NCBI RefSeq assembly: GCF_003014575.1
Contig: NZ_PYGF01000001.1
Location: 620,001 to 684,000 of the forward strand
From: Cecembia rubra
Lineage (GTDB): Bacteria; Bacteroidota; Bacteroidia; Cytophagales; Cyclobacteriaceae
Length of the DNA stretch: 64,000 bases
Direction of reading: 5' to 3'
In this document: positions 45,696 to 53,884 of the stretch, one piece after another
How the letters are laid out: every line of letters begins with the position of its first letter
How positions within the stretch are numbered: the stretch's first letter is position 1
Notes under the pieces: generated by a model
Seen by the model: the letters and a program-made list of their open reading frames with translations, nothing else
What the model was told of the DNA's origin: nothing
The model's database searches: none
Position numbers and translations under genes: made by a program

Positions 45696-46199
45696 ATGCC
45701 AAATGAATTTATTATGGCTAAAGTTTCGGCAGAATTGATTGCAGCATTCAGAAAGACAATCTTCAAATTAAAAAACAATGCACCTTATCAATGGGGTCAT
45801 ATGGGTGCGTGTAATTGTGGCAACCTTGCTCAGCAAATTACGCAACTATCCAAGGCAGAAATCCATCAATATGCGATGGAAAAACATGGTGACTGGAATG
45901 ATCAATTAATTGATTATTGTCCGACTTCAGGTTATCCTATGGATTTGATGATTTCAAAAATGCTTGAAGCTGGCTTGACCATAGATGAGTTAAAACACCT
46001 CGAGAAGTTATCTGATCCAAAAGTTTTGTCACATATCCCTACAGAAAAAAGACTGCTTATAAAGAAAAATAATAAAGAGGATGTAATTCTTTATCTTGAG
46101 ACTTGGACCTTAGTCCTTGAAAATGAATGGTTAAAACAATTCGACCAAAAACTGATGGAAATTGAAGAAAAAAATATCAGTTCAAAGGTATTTGCATAA
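45696..46199 (+). CDS. Unrecognised Cys-containing protein
   Basis: A 167-residue protein I cannot assign. A central part is Cys-rich: WGHMGACNCGNLAQQITQL and, 40 residues on, IDYCPTSGYPMDLMISKMLEAGL. The spacing of C-x-C and CPTSG could bind a metal or form a redox site. The rest is helical and hydrophilic, ending in a Lys/Glu-rich tail. An alternative start is the ATG at 45714 (MAKVSAELIAAF). It is short but compositionally real and lies between the receiver gene and an acidic small protein. Confidence 0.6.
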   Translation: MPNEFIMAKVSAELIAAFRKTIFKLKNNAPYQWGHMGACNCGNLAQQITQLSKAEIHQYAMEKHGDWNDQLIDYCPTSGYPMDLMISKMLEAGLTIDELKHLEKLSDPKVLSHIPTEKRLLIKKNNKEDVILYLETWTLVLENEWLKQFDQKLMEIEEKNISSKVFA

Positions 46200-46267
46200 A
46201 GATTAATTTTACCGTATTTAGCAACATAATCCAATTATAATCTTGCACCATTAATTTAAATCACGCT

Positions 46268-46471
46268 ATGGAGGATTTTGATGACGATTTTGAAGAATTC
46301 GATGACTTCGAGGATGAAGATGAGTTCGCTGATGAATTTCAAGATGAGGTATATGATATCGATGAAGAAAGCGAATTGATTGATGAAAATTTCATGGACT
46401 TCGAGGAGGAAGATTTTGATGACGATTTCGATGACGATGACTTCGAAGAATTTGATGACGAAATCGACTAA
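46268..46471 (+). CDS. Extremely acidic small protein
   Basis: A 67-residue protein made almost entirely of Asp, Glu and Phe with a few hydrophobic residues (MEDFDDDFEEFDDFEDEDEF ...) and no basic residues at all. The repeated DDF/EEF pattern suggests a disordered polyanion, for example a nucleic-acid mimic, a chaperone-like or cation-binding peptide. The frame is clear and ends just before a strong terminator, which supports expression. No function can be assigned. Confidence 0.6.
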   Translation: MEDFDDDFEEFDDFEDEDEFADEFQDEVYDIDEESELIDENFMDFEEEDFDDDFDDDDFEEFDDEID

Positions 46472-46484
46472 ATCTTAAAACGGG

Positions 46485-46520
46485 AAAGCAGGTGCATCTT
46501 GGATTAACCTGCTTTTTTTT
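46485..46520 (+). terminator. Terminator after the acidic protein gene
   Basis: AAAGCAGGT (46485-46493) pairs with ACCTGCTTT (46507-46515), followed by a T run to 46520. It starts 13 bases past the stop codon of the acidic protein. Confidence 0.85.
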
Positions 46521-46529
46521 ATTTCCGAT

Positions 46530-46560
46530 TTTGAAGCCTAACCGTTCTGGCTTATATTGC
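46530..46560 (+). promoter_or_regulatory. Possible promoter for the 49-residue membrane ORF
   Basis: TTTG (46530-46533) and TATATTGC (46553-46560) are 19 bases apart, the right spacing for -33 and -7 elements, but the -7 box has two departures from TAnnTTTG. The start codon is 33 bases downstream. Confidence 0.35.
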
Positions 46561-46593
46561 GTAAAAATTTAGAAGAACCAAAAATTCAATTAT

Positions 46594-46743
46594 ATGACTT
46601 TATTAGAAATCTTCAGTGCTCCTATCGCTTCTGGCGCGCAGTTGTTCTTGTTGATCGTTTGTATCCTTGTTGGCTTGGGTGCGGGATTAAGTGCTATGGA
46701 TTTTAGGAATACTACACCTCCAAAAGAATCAAAAGAAAAATAA
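46594..46743 (+). CDS. Small single-pass membrane protein, 49 residues
   Basis: An ATG at 46594 opens a 49-codon frame ending in TAA at 46741. It begins MTLLEIFSAPIASGAQ, has one strong hydrophobic helix (LFLLIVCILVGLGAGLSAM) and a polar Lys/Glu tail (TTPPKESKEK). It has its own possible promoter upstream and a terminator two bases after its stop, so it looks like a real transcription unit. I do not recognise the family. Confidence 0.55.
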   Translation: MTLLEIFSAPIASGAQLFLLIVCILVGLGAGLSAMDFRNTTPPKESKEK

Positions 46744-46744
46744 C

Positions 46745-46775
46745 AAAAAAGAGGTCCAAAAGACCTCTTTTTTGT
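46745..46775. terminator. Bidirectional terminator
   Basis: AAAAAGAGGTC (46746-46756) pairs with GACCTCTTTTT (46762-46772) around CAAAA. It follows the small membrane gene (+) and lies just past the end of the POT transporter (-), so it serves both. Confidence 0.85.
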
Positions 46776-46789
46776 TTGTATCCACTTTG

Positions 46790-48379
46790 TCAGTGAACAT
46801 TTCCCATAAGTTTTCTAATAGGTTTGCTCAATAAGAGTAACAACACACCTGCACCCACAGCAGTATATACGATCATCAAATATTGATCTGGCATCTGTGC
46901 CAGAGCTTCCTCCGTACCTCCGCTTGCTTCTCCAGCTACCAATCCTGCAATAAGATTACCTAAGGAGATAGATAAAAACCATATGCCCATCATTTGGCCC
47001 CCATATTTTGCAGGAGCAAGTTTCGTAACCAAACTCAAGCCTACTGGGCTTAAACTCAATTCACCAAATGTATGCAACATATAGGTGAAAATTAACCAAG
47101 TGGGTGCTGCATACTCTCCTGAAGCAGCAATTTTAGCTGCAAAATACATGACCAAAAAACCTATTCCCAAAAGCAATAGTCCCATCGTGAATTTCAAAGG
47201 CGAACTAGGTTCCAGATTTCTCCTACCTAACCAAACCCAAAGCGCTCCAAAAAATGGAGCAAATAAGATGATAAACATAGAATTGACCGATTGGAAATAG
47301 CCTGCGGGGATTTCCCAACCAAAAAAGCTCCTATCTGTGAACCGCTCTGCAAACAAATTCAATGTAGAGCCTGCTTGTTCAAATCCCGACCAAAATAAAG
47401 CGGAGAAAATAAATAATATTGCAATTACCCCTACCTTCTTTCTTTCATCGGAATTCAACCCTCCAAATAAGATTACATATCCCAAATACACAAATGCCAC
47501 TATGGCGATAATTGTACCGGAGGCTCCTGCGATTGCTCCCACATTGATCGGTACAAAACCCATAAAGAAAATAGCTAGAACAAATAGTACAATTGTACTA
47601 ATTCCCAATAGATTTTTTTTCAGACTCTCTCTCTCTTTAATATCTTTTTCGGTAATTAAAGGAATTTCATCCCCAAATCCTTCCAAATTATTTCCTGTGA
47701 GTTTGTATTGAATCAATCCAAAAATCATCCCCAAACCTGCTAATCCAAATCCCAAATGCCAATCAAATGTCGCTAAGGTACTGCAAGCAATCGGAGCAAT
47801 CAATGCTCCAATATTGATACCCATGTAAAAAATAGAAAAACCAGCATCCCGCTTTGAACTTCCAGCAGGATAAAGCTGACCGACTATAGAACTGATATTT
47901 GGCTTCAATAAGCCCGTACCTAAGGCAATAAGAATCAATCCAATAAAAAATGAATTGGTATCCAATGCAGACAAGCTATCCTTAGGCTCTACCGCTCCTC
48001 CAAAAAACAATTGCGCTAAGCCGGGTAGTGCCATGGTAAAATGACCAAGTGCAATGATAATTCCCCCATACCAAACCGATTTCTTTAGACCAAATAACCT
48101 GTCAGCAAACCAGCCTCCTGGCAAAGCAAATAAATAGACTCCCATAGTGTAAAGTCCATAGATAGCTCCTGAAGTTTTATCATCAAAACCTAAACCACCA
48201 TCAACTATGGCAGATGTCATAAAAAGAATCAATAAGGCTCTCATCCCATAGTAGCTGAACCTTTCCCACATTTCTGTAAAAAAAAGGGTCATTAACCCTT
48301 TAGGATGACCAAATAAAGTGGGTCCAGGGAATAGATCTATTCCTCCTGCCCCTAAGTTATTACCTAGATTTTTTTCCAA
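46790..48379 (-). CDS. POT-family proton-dependent peptide transporter
   Basis: A 529-residue member of the proton-coupled oligopeptide transporter (PTR2) family with about fourteen hydrophobic segments. The family motif E-x-x-E-R-F-x-Y-Y-G is seen in FFTEMWERFSYYGMRALL, and LIALGTGLLKPNISSIVGQLY and GFSIFYMGINIGALIAPI are the two PTR2 signatures. It imports di- and tripeptides with protons. The start is a TTG at 48379; an exact TAnnTTTG -7 box 30 bases upstream (48409-48416) leaves a short leader and supports it. Confidence 0.92.
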   Translation of the reverse strand: MEKNLGNNLGAGGIDLFPGPTLFGHPKGLMTLFFTEMWERFSYYGMRALLILFMTSAIVDGGLGFDDKTSGAIYGLYTMGVYLFALPGGWFADRLFGLKKSVWYGGIIIALGHFTMALPGLAQLFFGGAVEPKDSLSALDTNSFFIGLILIALGTGLLKPNISSIVGQLYPAGSSKRDAGFSIFYMGINIGALIAPIACSTLATFDWHLGFGLAGLGMIFGLIQYKLTGNNLEGFGDEIPLITEKDIKERESLKKNLLGISTIVLFVLAIFFMGFVPINVGAIAGASGTIIAIVAFVYLGYVILFGGLNSDERKKVGVIAILFIFSALFWSGFEQAGSTLNLFAERFTDRSFFGWEIPAGYFQSVNSMFIILFAPFFGALWVWLGRRNLEPSSPLKFTMGLLLLGIGFLVMYFAAKIAASGEYAAPTWLIFTYMLHTFGELSLSPVGLSLVTKLAPAKYGGQMMGIWFLSISLGNLIAGLVAGEASGGTEEALAQMPDQYLMIVYTAVGAGVLLLLLSKPIRKLMGNVH

Positions 48380-48408
48380 AACTCGATTAGTTTATTGAGT
48401 GATTAATT

Positions 48409-48443
48409 CAAACATAAACACAATGATAACAGAATTTTCCAAA
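48409..48443 (-). promoter_or_regulatory. Promoter for the peptide transporter
   Basis: On the minus strand TATGTTTG (48416 to 48409) matches TAnnTTTG exactly. A TTTG (48443 to 48440) 23 bases upstream may be the -33 element. The predicted start codon is 30 bases downstream. Confidence 0.5.
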
Positions 48444-48603
48444 TTCTTCAGCATCAAAAGCCCTTGCGAATAGGAGAAAAAAATTGAGATTTTTAAGTTT
48501 CACCTATTTTTTTATGCATAGATACAGATAATACATTTATCTATATTAATTTACCAATAAAAATTTCCGTAATCGATTGAATTAACAAAAAATGGCACTT
48601 TCT

Positions 48604-48636
48604 ATTGCTTATCAATTTTATAAATACCTATCTTTG
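48604..48636 (+). promoter_or_regulatory. Promoter for pckA
   Basis: TATCTTTG (48629-48636) is an exact TAnnTTTG -7 element, and TTG (48605-48607) lies 21 bases upstream as -33. The pckA ATG is 36 bases downstream. Confidence 0.6.
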
Positions 48637-48671
48637 GGCCAGAATTTAAACCCAAAAGAAACACGATTCTT

Positions 48672-50273
48672 ATGTTAGATCTTGAAATCAAGCCAGATAA
48701 AAAGTCTTTATCTGATCTAGGTATCCATACAGCCAAAAATATTTTTTGGAATCTAAGTCCTGCAGAATTGATTGAACATGCATTGGCAAACAAAGAGGGG
48801 GTTCTAACTGACACTGGTGCCCTTATGGCAGACACTGGAACTTTTACAGGCCGTTCTCCAAAAGACAGATTTATCGTCAAAGACAGTAAAACTGAAGATA
48901 GTGTTTGGTGGGGAGATATCAATATCCCTTTTGATGAGGCAAAATTTGATCGGCTTTACATAAAAATGACCGATTTCCTCAAAGGCAAAAATTTATATGT
49001 TAGGGAAGCATTTGCAGGGGCAGACACCAAGTACAGGCTTAATTTAAAAGTCATTAATACTTTAGCTTGGCATAACCTTTTCTGTTATAACATGTTTTTA
49101 AGGCCGCATGAAGAGGATCTTGAAGATTTCGAAACGGACTTTACTATTATCTGTGCCCCAGAGTTCCAAGCTGATCCAGAGGTGGATGGCACTAGACAAT
49201 CCAATTTTGCCATTATCAATTTATCGAAGAGAATTCTGCTTATAGGTGGAACTGCCTATGCAGGGGAAATGAAGAAGGGGATTTTCTCCGTACTAAATTA
49301 CCTGTTACCCTTTGAGCATGGTGTACTTTCCATGCACTGCTCAGCAAACGTTGGAAAGGAAGGCGATACAGCTGTCTTCTTTGGGCTTTCAGGAACAGGG
49401 AAGACAACATTATCAGCAGATCCAAACCGGTCTTTGATCGGAGATGATGAACATGGATGGAATGAAGATTCCATTTTTAATTTTGAAGGTGGTTGCTATG
49501 CAAAAGTAATCGACCTAAGTAAGGAAAAAGAACCAGAAATTTGGGATGCAATCAAATTTGGCGCAATCGTAGAAAACACAAGGTTCATTCCCGGTACCCG
49601 GACGGTGGATTATGCTAACAAAGAAGTTACAGAAAACACAAGAACCTCCTATCCAATTCATCATATCAATAATGCCCTAGTTCCTTCAAAAGCAGGAATT
49701 CCTAAAAACATTTTTTTTCTAACCGCGGATGCATTCGGGGTAATTCCGCCAATATCCAAATTAAATAAAAGCCAGGCCATGTACCACTTTATTTCTGGTT
49801 ATACTGCCAAAGTAGCTGGAACTGAAGTAGGTGTTACCGAGCCCAAAACCACATTCTCTGCCTGTTTTGGTGCTGCATTTTTACCCTTGAATCCTATTGA
49901 ATATGCCAGGTTATTTGGAGAGAAAATGGAAAAACATCAGGTGAATGTCTGGCTGATCAATACAGGTTGGACAGGTGGCCCATATGGTATTGGACATAGG
50001 ATGAAACTTAAATACACTAGGGCTATGATTGGGGCTGCTTTGGACGGTAAGCTTGATCATGTAAATTACCGTACACACAGTGTTTTTGGAGTAAGTATCC
50101 CTGAAAATTGTCCAAACGTACCAGATGAAGTCTTAAGTCCAAGAGCAACTTGGACTGATAAAGAGGCTTACGACAAAAAAGCAAGGGAATTGGGAGCTGC
50201 TTTTATCCATAATTTTGAGAAGTTTAAAGATTTTGCCACTGAGGATATCCTTGCAGGTGCTCCAAAATGGTAA
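48672..50273 (+). CDS. pckA: Phosphoenolpyruvate carboxykinase (ATP)
   Basis: A 533-residue ATP-dependent PEP carboxykinase that converts oxaloacetate to phosphoenolpyruvate for gluconeogenesis (or the reverse in anaplerosis). The P-loop FFGLSGTGKTTLSADP (near 236-250) and GDDEHGWNEDSIFNFEGGCYAK are diagnostic of the ATP type; FTGRSPKDRFIVKD and NTGWTGGPYGIGHRMKL are also typical. It has its own promoter (48604-48636) and terminator. Good growth on amino or sugar acids, as suggested by the nearby transporters, would need it. Confidence 0.97.
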   Translation: MLDLEIKPDKKSLSDLGIHTAKNIFWNLSPAELIEHALANKEGVLTDTGALMADTGTFTGRSPKDRFIVKDSKTEDSVWWGDINIPFDEAKFDRLYIKMTDFLKGKNLYVREAFAGADTKYRLNLKVINTLAWHNLFCYNMFLRPHEEDLEDFETDFTIICAPEFQADPEVDGTRQSNFAIINLSKRILLIGGTAYAGEMKKGIFSVLNYLLPFEHGVLSMHCSANVGKEGDTAVFFGLSGTGKTTLSADPNRSLIGDDEHGWNEDSIFNFEGGCYAKVIDLSKEKEPEIWDAIKFGAIVENTRFIPGTRTVDYANKEVTENTRTSYPIHHINNALVPSKAGIPKNIFFLTADAFGVIPPISKLNKSQAMYHFISGYTAKVAGTEVGVTEPKTTFSACFGAAFLPLNPIEYARLFGEKMEKHQVNVWLINTGWTGGPYGIGHRMKLKYTRAMIGAALDGKLDHVNYRTHSVFGVSIPENCPNVPDEVLSPRATWTDKEAYDKKARELGAAFIHNFEKFKDFATEDILAGAPKW

Positions 50274-50306
50274 CGAAAACCCTTTCGAGGACATATAAAC
50301 CCAAAT

Positions 50307-50333
50307 GAAAAGGAGTGCAAGCACTCCTTTTTC
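50307..50333 (+). terminator. Terminator after pckA
   Basis: AAAAGGAGTGC (50308-50318) pairs with GCACTCCTTTT (50321-50331) through eleven pairs with a two-base loop, then T-rich sequence. It lies 35 bases past the pckA stop. Confidence 0.8.
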
Positions 50334-50341
50334 CTTTTTGG

Positions 50342-50374
50342 ATTGGATAGAAAAGAGAGGATTTATTACTTTTG
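50342..50374 (+). promoter_or_regulatory. Promoter for the cyclophilin gene
   Basis: TACTTTTG (50367-50374) is an exact TAnnTTTG -7 element with ATTG (50342-50345) 21 bases upstream. It overlaps the alternative TTG codon at 50372, which argues that translation starts at the ATG at 50390. Confidence 0.6.
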
Positions 50375-50389
50375 GACAAATTTACATTT

Positions 50390-50827
50390 ATGAAAACAGC
50401 AGAAATACATACCGAAAAGGGCATGATGAAAGTGGAATTCTTTGAAAAGGATGCCCCAAAAACAGTTGATAACTTTATTTCTTTAGCTAAAAAAGGATTT
50501 TATGATGGACTTACTTTCCATAGAGTTATACCTAACTTTGTGATTCAGGGAGGTTGCCCAATCGGAAATGGTACAGGTGGTCCTGGTTACAAAATAGATT
50601 GTGAATTAGATGGGGAGAACCAATTCCATGACAAAGGAGTTTTATCCATGGCTCATGCAGGCAGAAATACTGGAGGATCTCAGTTTTTTATCTGTCACAA
50701 TAGGGAGAACACCAAGCACCTGGATAGAAGGCATACCTGCTTTGGTAAAGTTGTGGAAGGCCTTGATGTGATCGATCAAATCAGACAAGGTGATGTTATT
50801 GAAAAAATACTAGTACTGGAAGATTAA
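50390..50827 (+). CDS. Peptidyl-prolyl cis-trans isomerase, cyclophilin type
   Basis: A cyclophilin of 145 residues from the ATG at 50390 ([18 protein letters not shown]). The active-site Arg is in [15 protein letters not shown], with [11 protein letters not shown] and [15 protein letters not shown] completing the domain. It has no signal peptide, so it works in the cytoplasm, speeding proline isomerisation in protein folding. A promoter immediately upstream and a bidirectional terminator downstream make it monocistronic. Confidence 0.94.
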   Translation: MKTAEIHTEKGMMKVEFFEKDAPKTVDNFISLAKKGFYDGLTFHRVIPNFVIQGGCPIGNGTGGPGYKIDCELDGENQFHDKGVLSMAHAGRNTGGSQFFICHNRENTKHLDRRHTCFGKVVEGLDVIDQIRQGDVIEKILVLED

Positions 50828-50846
50828 TCCTTTTAAGCACCAAAAT

Positions 50847-50886
50847 AAAATAGCCCATACTGAATTTTCAATATGGGCTATTTTTT
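50847..50886. terminator. Bidirectional terminator between cyclophilin and nucleoside transporter genes
   Basis: AAAATAGCCCATA (50847-50859) pairs with TATGGGCTATTTT (50872-50884), flanked by A and T runs. It lies between convergent genes and can end both. Confidence 0.85.
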
Positions 50887-50897
50887 GTCTCTTGGCC

Positions 50898-52184
50898 TTA
50901 ATCGACCAGCATTCCAGCAATGGTAGCAGTCATAAGACAGGCTATTGTAGCAGCGAGAAGCGCTCTCATACCCAATTTGGAGAGGTTTCCTTGTTGATTT
51001 GGAGCTATACTTCCTATTCCTCCAACTTGAATAGCTATTGAGCTGAAATTTGAAAACCCACACAAAGCATATGTGGCTATTACTACAGCCTTTGGTGACA
51101 AAGCATCGGCAGCCTTCATATCTGCCAGGCTCAAATACGCGACAAATTCATTGATTACCGTTTTTTGACCTAATAAAGAACCGACCTGCAAGGTTTCTCT
51201 CCACTCCACCCCAATTACCCAAGCAAAAACTCTGAAAATTTGTCCTAGAATATACTCTAATGAAAATCCATCGAACTGCCCATCAGTAGAGGCTACCACA
51301 AGGGCGTTTAATCCTGAATATTCTCCAATTAGACCGGAAAGTATAAAATTTAACGCAGCAATCACTGCTATAAATGCAAGCAGCATCCCTCCTACATTCA
51401 ATGCAAGCTTCAAACCCTCAGAAGCACCAATCGACATCGCATCAATCAGATTAACCCCCATGTTTTCCTGGCTAACTTCTAGTTTGTCATTGAAAACCAC
51501 TTTGTCCTGCTCTGGTATCATGATTTTGGACATCACAATTGCAGCGGGAGCATTCATGATACTTGCGCCTAATAAATATGCCGCAAACCTACTCTGTTCC
51601 TCAAGACTATCTCCTCCCAAAAATGCCACATAGCCCGCCAATACACCTCCTGCAATGGTGGCCATCCCCCCTGTCATCAAGCACATCAGTTCTGATCTTG
51701 ACATGGTTGGAATAAATGGTCTGACAAGCAAAGGTGCCTCAGTCTGTCCAAGAAATATATTTCCGGCAGCAGAAAGACTTTCAGGACCAGAAAGTCTCAT
51801 GGTCCTGGACATTACCCATGCAATCCCAAATACAATCTTCTGTAAAATACCTAGGTAGTACAATCCTGCAGAGACAGTAGAAAAGAAAATAATTGTGGGC
51901 AGTACTTTGAATGCGAAAATAAATCCAAATGTATCAGTAGCGAGATCCCCGAAAATGAACAAAGCGCCATCCTCTGAAAAACTCAATAATTTTACAAATG
52001 CCCTGCTGATTGTGGCAAATACCTTGGCTACAAAATCAACTTTAGTGATCATAAAACCAAATATGGCCTGAAGAATAACCCCAATACCAACCAATCTCCA
52101 ATCCACCGCCCTTTTATTGGCAGAAAAAATCAATGCAAAAGCCAAAAGTAAAACAATTCCTATTAAGCCCCTGAAGTAATCCAT
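50898..52184 (-). CDS. Concentrative nucleoside transporter (NupC/CNT family)
   Basis: A 428-residue CNT-family permease with about ten hydrophobic segments. The conserved core is visible in FLGQTEAPLLVRPFIPTMSRSELMCLMTGGMATIAGGVLAGY-type sequence (nucleoside-binding helical hairpin QTEAP) and in the C-terminal gate-like NEFVAYLSL and KAVVIATYALCGFSNFSSI. It couples nucleoside uptake to Na+ or H+. It is preceded by a terminator (52234-52262), so it is its own transcript. Confidence 0.92.
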   Translation of the reverse strand: MDYFRGLIGIVLLLAFALIFSANKRAVDWRLVGIGVILQAIFGFMITKVDFVAKVFATISRAFVKLLSFSEDGALFIFGDLATDTFGFIFAFKVLPTIIFFSTVSAGLYYLGILQKIVFGIAWVMSRTMRLSGPESLSAAGNIFLGQTEAPLLVRPFIPTMSRSELMCLMTGGMATIAGGVLAGYVAFLGGDSLEEQSRFAAYLLGASIMNAPAAIVMSKIMIPEQDKVVFNDKLEVSQENMGVNLIDAMSIGASEGLKLALNVGGMLLAFIAVIAALNFILSGLIGEYSGLNALVVASTDGQFDGFSLEYILGQIFRVFAWVIGVEWRETLQVGSLLGQKTVINEFVAYLSLADMKAADALSPKAVVIATYALCGFSNFSSIAIQVGGIGSIAPNQQGNLSKLGMRALLAATIACLMTATIAGMLVD

Positions 52185-52233
52185 TGAGAATAAATATGTG
52201 CTTTTTAAATTATTACTATTTTGTCAACATCAA

Positions 52234-52262
52234 CAAAAAAAGCCTGGCTCATTACCAGGCTT
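52234..52262 (-). terminator. Terminator after the bifunctional-nuclease gene
   Basis: On the minus strand AAGCCTGG (52262 to 52255) pairs with CCAGGCTT (52247 to 52240), followed by a T run to 52234. It begins 6 bases past the stop of the nuclease-domain gene. Confidence 0.85.
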
Positions 52263-52268
52263 CCTTGG

Positions 52269-52871
52269 TCAGTTTCTCCTGTTGATTTCATCCCTAATCC
52301 TGGCCGCCTTTTCATAATCTTCATTATTAATGGCTTTTTCCAATAGTTGATTCAACTTGTCCAAACTGTAATCCTTAAGAGTATCAGACGATTTGGAAGA
52401 AGATTGAGCAGCTTTTTTTGGTGGAGAAGGCTTTTCATATTCTTTCCTCTCGTCTTCTTCTATATATTCTGTCGAAAATTCTTCCATAACCCTAGATGCA
52501 CAATAAATAGGTGCATCAAATCTCACTGCTATGGCGATGGCATCAGATGGCCTCGCATCAATTTCAACTGTTTTCGTACCAGTTTTACAAACTATATTGG
52601 CATAGTAAACCCCTTCTCTCATATCTGAAATCAAAATATGATTGATGGTGAAATTGAAATTCCCTGCAAAAGATTTGAACAGATCGTGGGTCATAGGCCT
52701 ATTGGGAATGATCTTCTCTATTTCAATGGCAATAGCTTGAGCCTCAAACATTCCAATTACAATTGGTAAACGTCTGTTGCCACCCACTTCACCCATCACC
52801 AAGGTAAATGACCCTGATTGTGAATGATTAGATGATAATCCCAAAATCTCTAATTCAACAGTTTGGTCCAC
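52269..52871 (-). CDS. Bifunctional nuclease-domain (DUF151) protein with UVR motif
   Basis: A 200-residue protein. Residues 1-130 are the BFN/DUF151 domain (LGLSSNHSQSGSFTLVMGE, GNRRLPIVIGMFEAQAIAIEI, RPSDAIAIAVRFDAPIY). The last 35 residues form a UVR motif (LDKLNQLLEKAINNEDYEKAARIRDEINRR), as in UvrB/UvrC. A Lys/Ser/Pro linker joins them. Family members have been linked to nuclease activity and stress control, but the bacterial role is not settled. It lies 9 bases behind etfA in a likely etfB-etfA-bfn transcript. Confidence 0.9.
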   Translation of the reverse strand: MDQTVELEILGLSSNHSQSGSFTLVMGEVGGNRRLPIVIGMFEAQAIAIEIEKIIPNRPMTHDLFKSFAGNFNFTINHILISDMREGVYYANIVCKTGTKTVEIDARPSDAIAIAVRFDAPIYCASRVMEEFSTEYIEEDERKEYEKPSPPKKAAQSSSKSSDTLKDYSLDKLNQLLEKAINNEDYEKAARIRDEINRRN

Positions 52872-52880
52872 TGGATAAAA

Positions 52881-53849
52881 TTATTTTAATGCTTTTACTG
52901 CTTCGGTTAATTTTGGCAAAACTTCAAAAGCATCACCTACGATCCCATAATCAGCTGCTTTGAAAAACGGAGCATCCGCATCCTTATTGATCACCACAAT
53001 GCACTTTGAAGAATTAACACCTGCAAGATGTTGAATAGCCCCCGAAATTCCAACAGCTATATACAAAGATGGGGCAACTTTTACACCCGTTTGACCAACA
53101 TGCTCATGATGAGGTCTCCATCCTATGTCAGAAACCGGTTTAGAACAACCTGTGGCAGCCCCTAATTCTTTTGCCAAGTCCTCAATCATACCCCAGTTTT
53201 CAGGTCCTTTCATTCCCCTACCCCCTGAAACGACAATATCTGCCTCCGGTAATAATACATCACCTTTAGCCTTATCTGTAGAAGTGATCTTAGTGGCAAA
53301 ATTTTCAGCATGGATGTCCAAAGTCACTGTTTCAACTGCTGCATCCGATCCATCAGTTTTTAGGTCAACTGCATTTTTCTTTACTGCCAATATTTTATGC
53401 TCTTTGTTTACGATGGTTTCTGCAAAAGCTTTACCTGTGTAAATACTTCTTTTCACTTTGTAACCTGAAGCTGTAACAGGCAATTCGACCACATTGGAAA
53501 CCAATCCAGCATTTAATTTTACAGCCAATCTTGCAGCGACTGCATCTCCCAAAGAAGACTTAGCCAGAATCAAGGTTTTAGCACCAACTTTCCCGTAAAC
53601 TTGGGCCAGTGCTTCCGAATGGGCCTGAATAATTCCTGCATTCAGCTTTTCATCATTTACATGCACAACCTTTGATGCTCCGGCATGACCAACTTTGACA
53701 AGTTCCTCTTGGGCTACGCTTCCCAATGCAACTGCGATTACCTCACCTTCACCTTGTTTATCTGAAAGAGCTTTGGCATAAGATACCGCTTCCAAACTGT
53801 TTTTTTTAACGGAACCATCCGCATGTTCTATATAAACTAATACTGACAT
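52881..53849 (-). CDS. etfA: Electron transfer flavoprotein alpha subunit
   Basis: The 322-residue FAD-binding alpha subunit of ETF, which carries electrons from acyl-CoA dehydrogenases to the quinone pool. The FAD-binding C-terminal domain is clear: VVSGGRGMKGPENWGMIEDLA, SDIGWRPHHEHVGQTG, VAPSLYIAVGISGAIQHLAG and INKDADAPFFKAADYGIVGD. It follows etfB by 35 bases. The pair supports fatty- and amino-acid oxidation. Confidence 0.95.
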   Translation of the reverse strand: MSVLVYIEHADGSVKKNSLEAVSYAKALSDKQGEGEVIAVALGSVAQEELVKVGHAGASKVVHVNDEKLNAGIIQAHSEALAQVYGKVGAKTLILAKSSLGDAVAARLAVKLNAGLVSNVVELPVTASGYKVKRSIYTGKAFAETIVNKEHKILAVKKNAVDLKTDGSDAAVETVTLDIHAENFATKITSTDKAKGDVLLPEADIVVSGGRGMKGPENWGMIEDLAKELGAATGCSKPVSDIGWRPHHEHVGQTGVKVAPSLYIAVGISGAIQHLAGVNSSKCIVVINKDADAPFFKAADYGIVGDAFEVLPKLTEAVKALK

Positions 53850-53884
53850 ATAATTCTGATTTTTAGAAGTTTAAAAACAATTAA

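Noticed and set aside
50133-50424. Two short minus-strand frames near the end of pckA
   Set aside because: Opposite-strand shadows of pckA, its terminator and the cyclophilin promoter.
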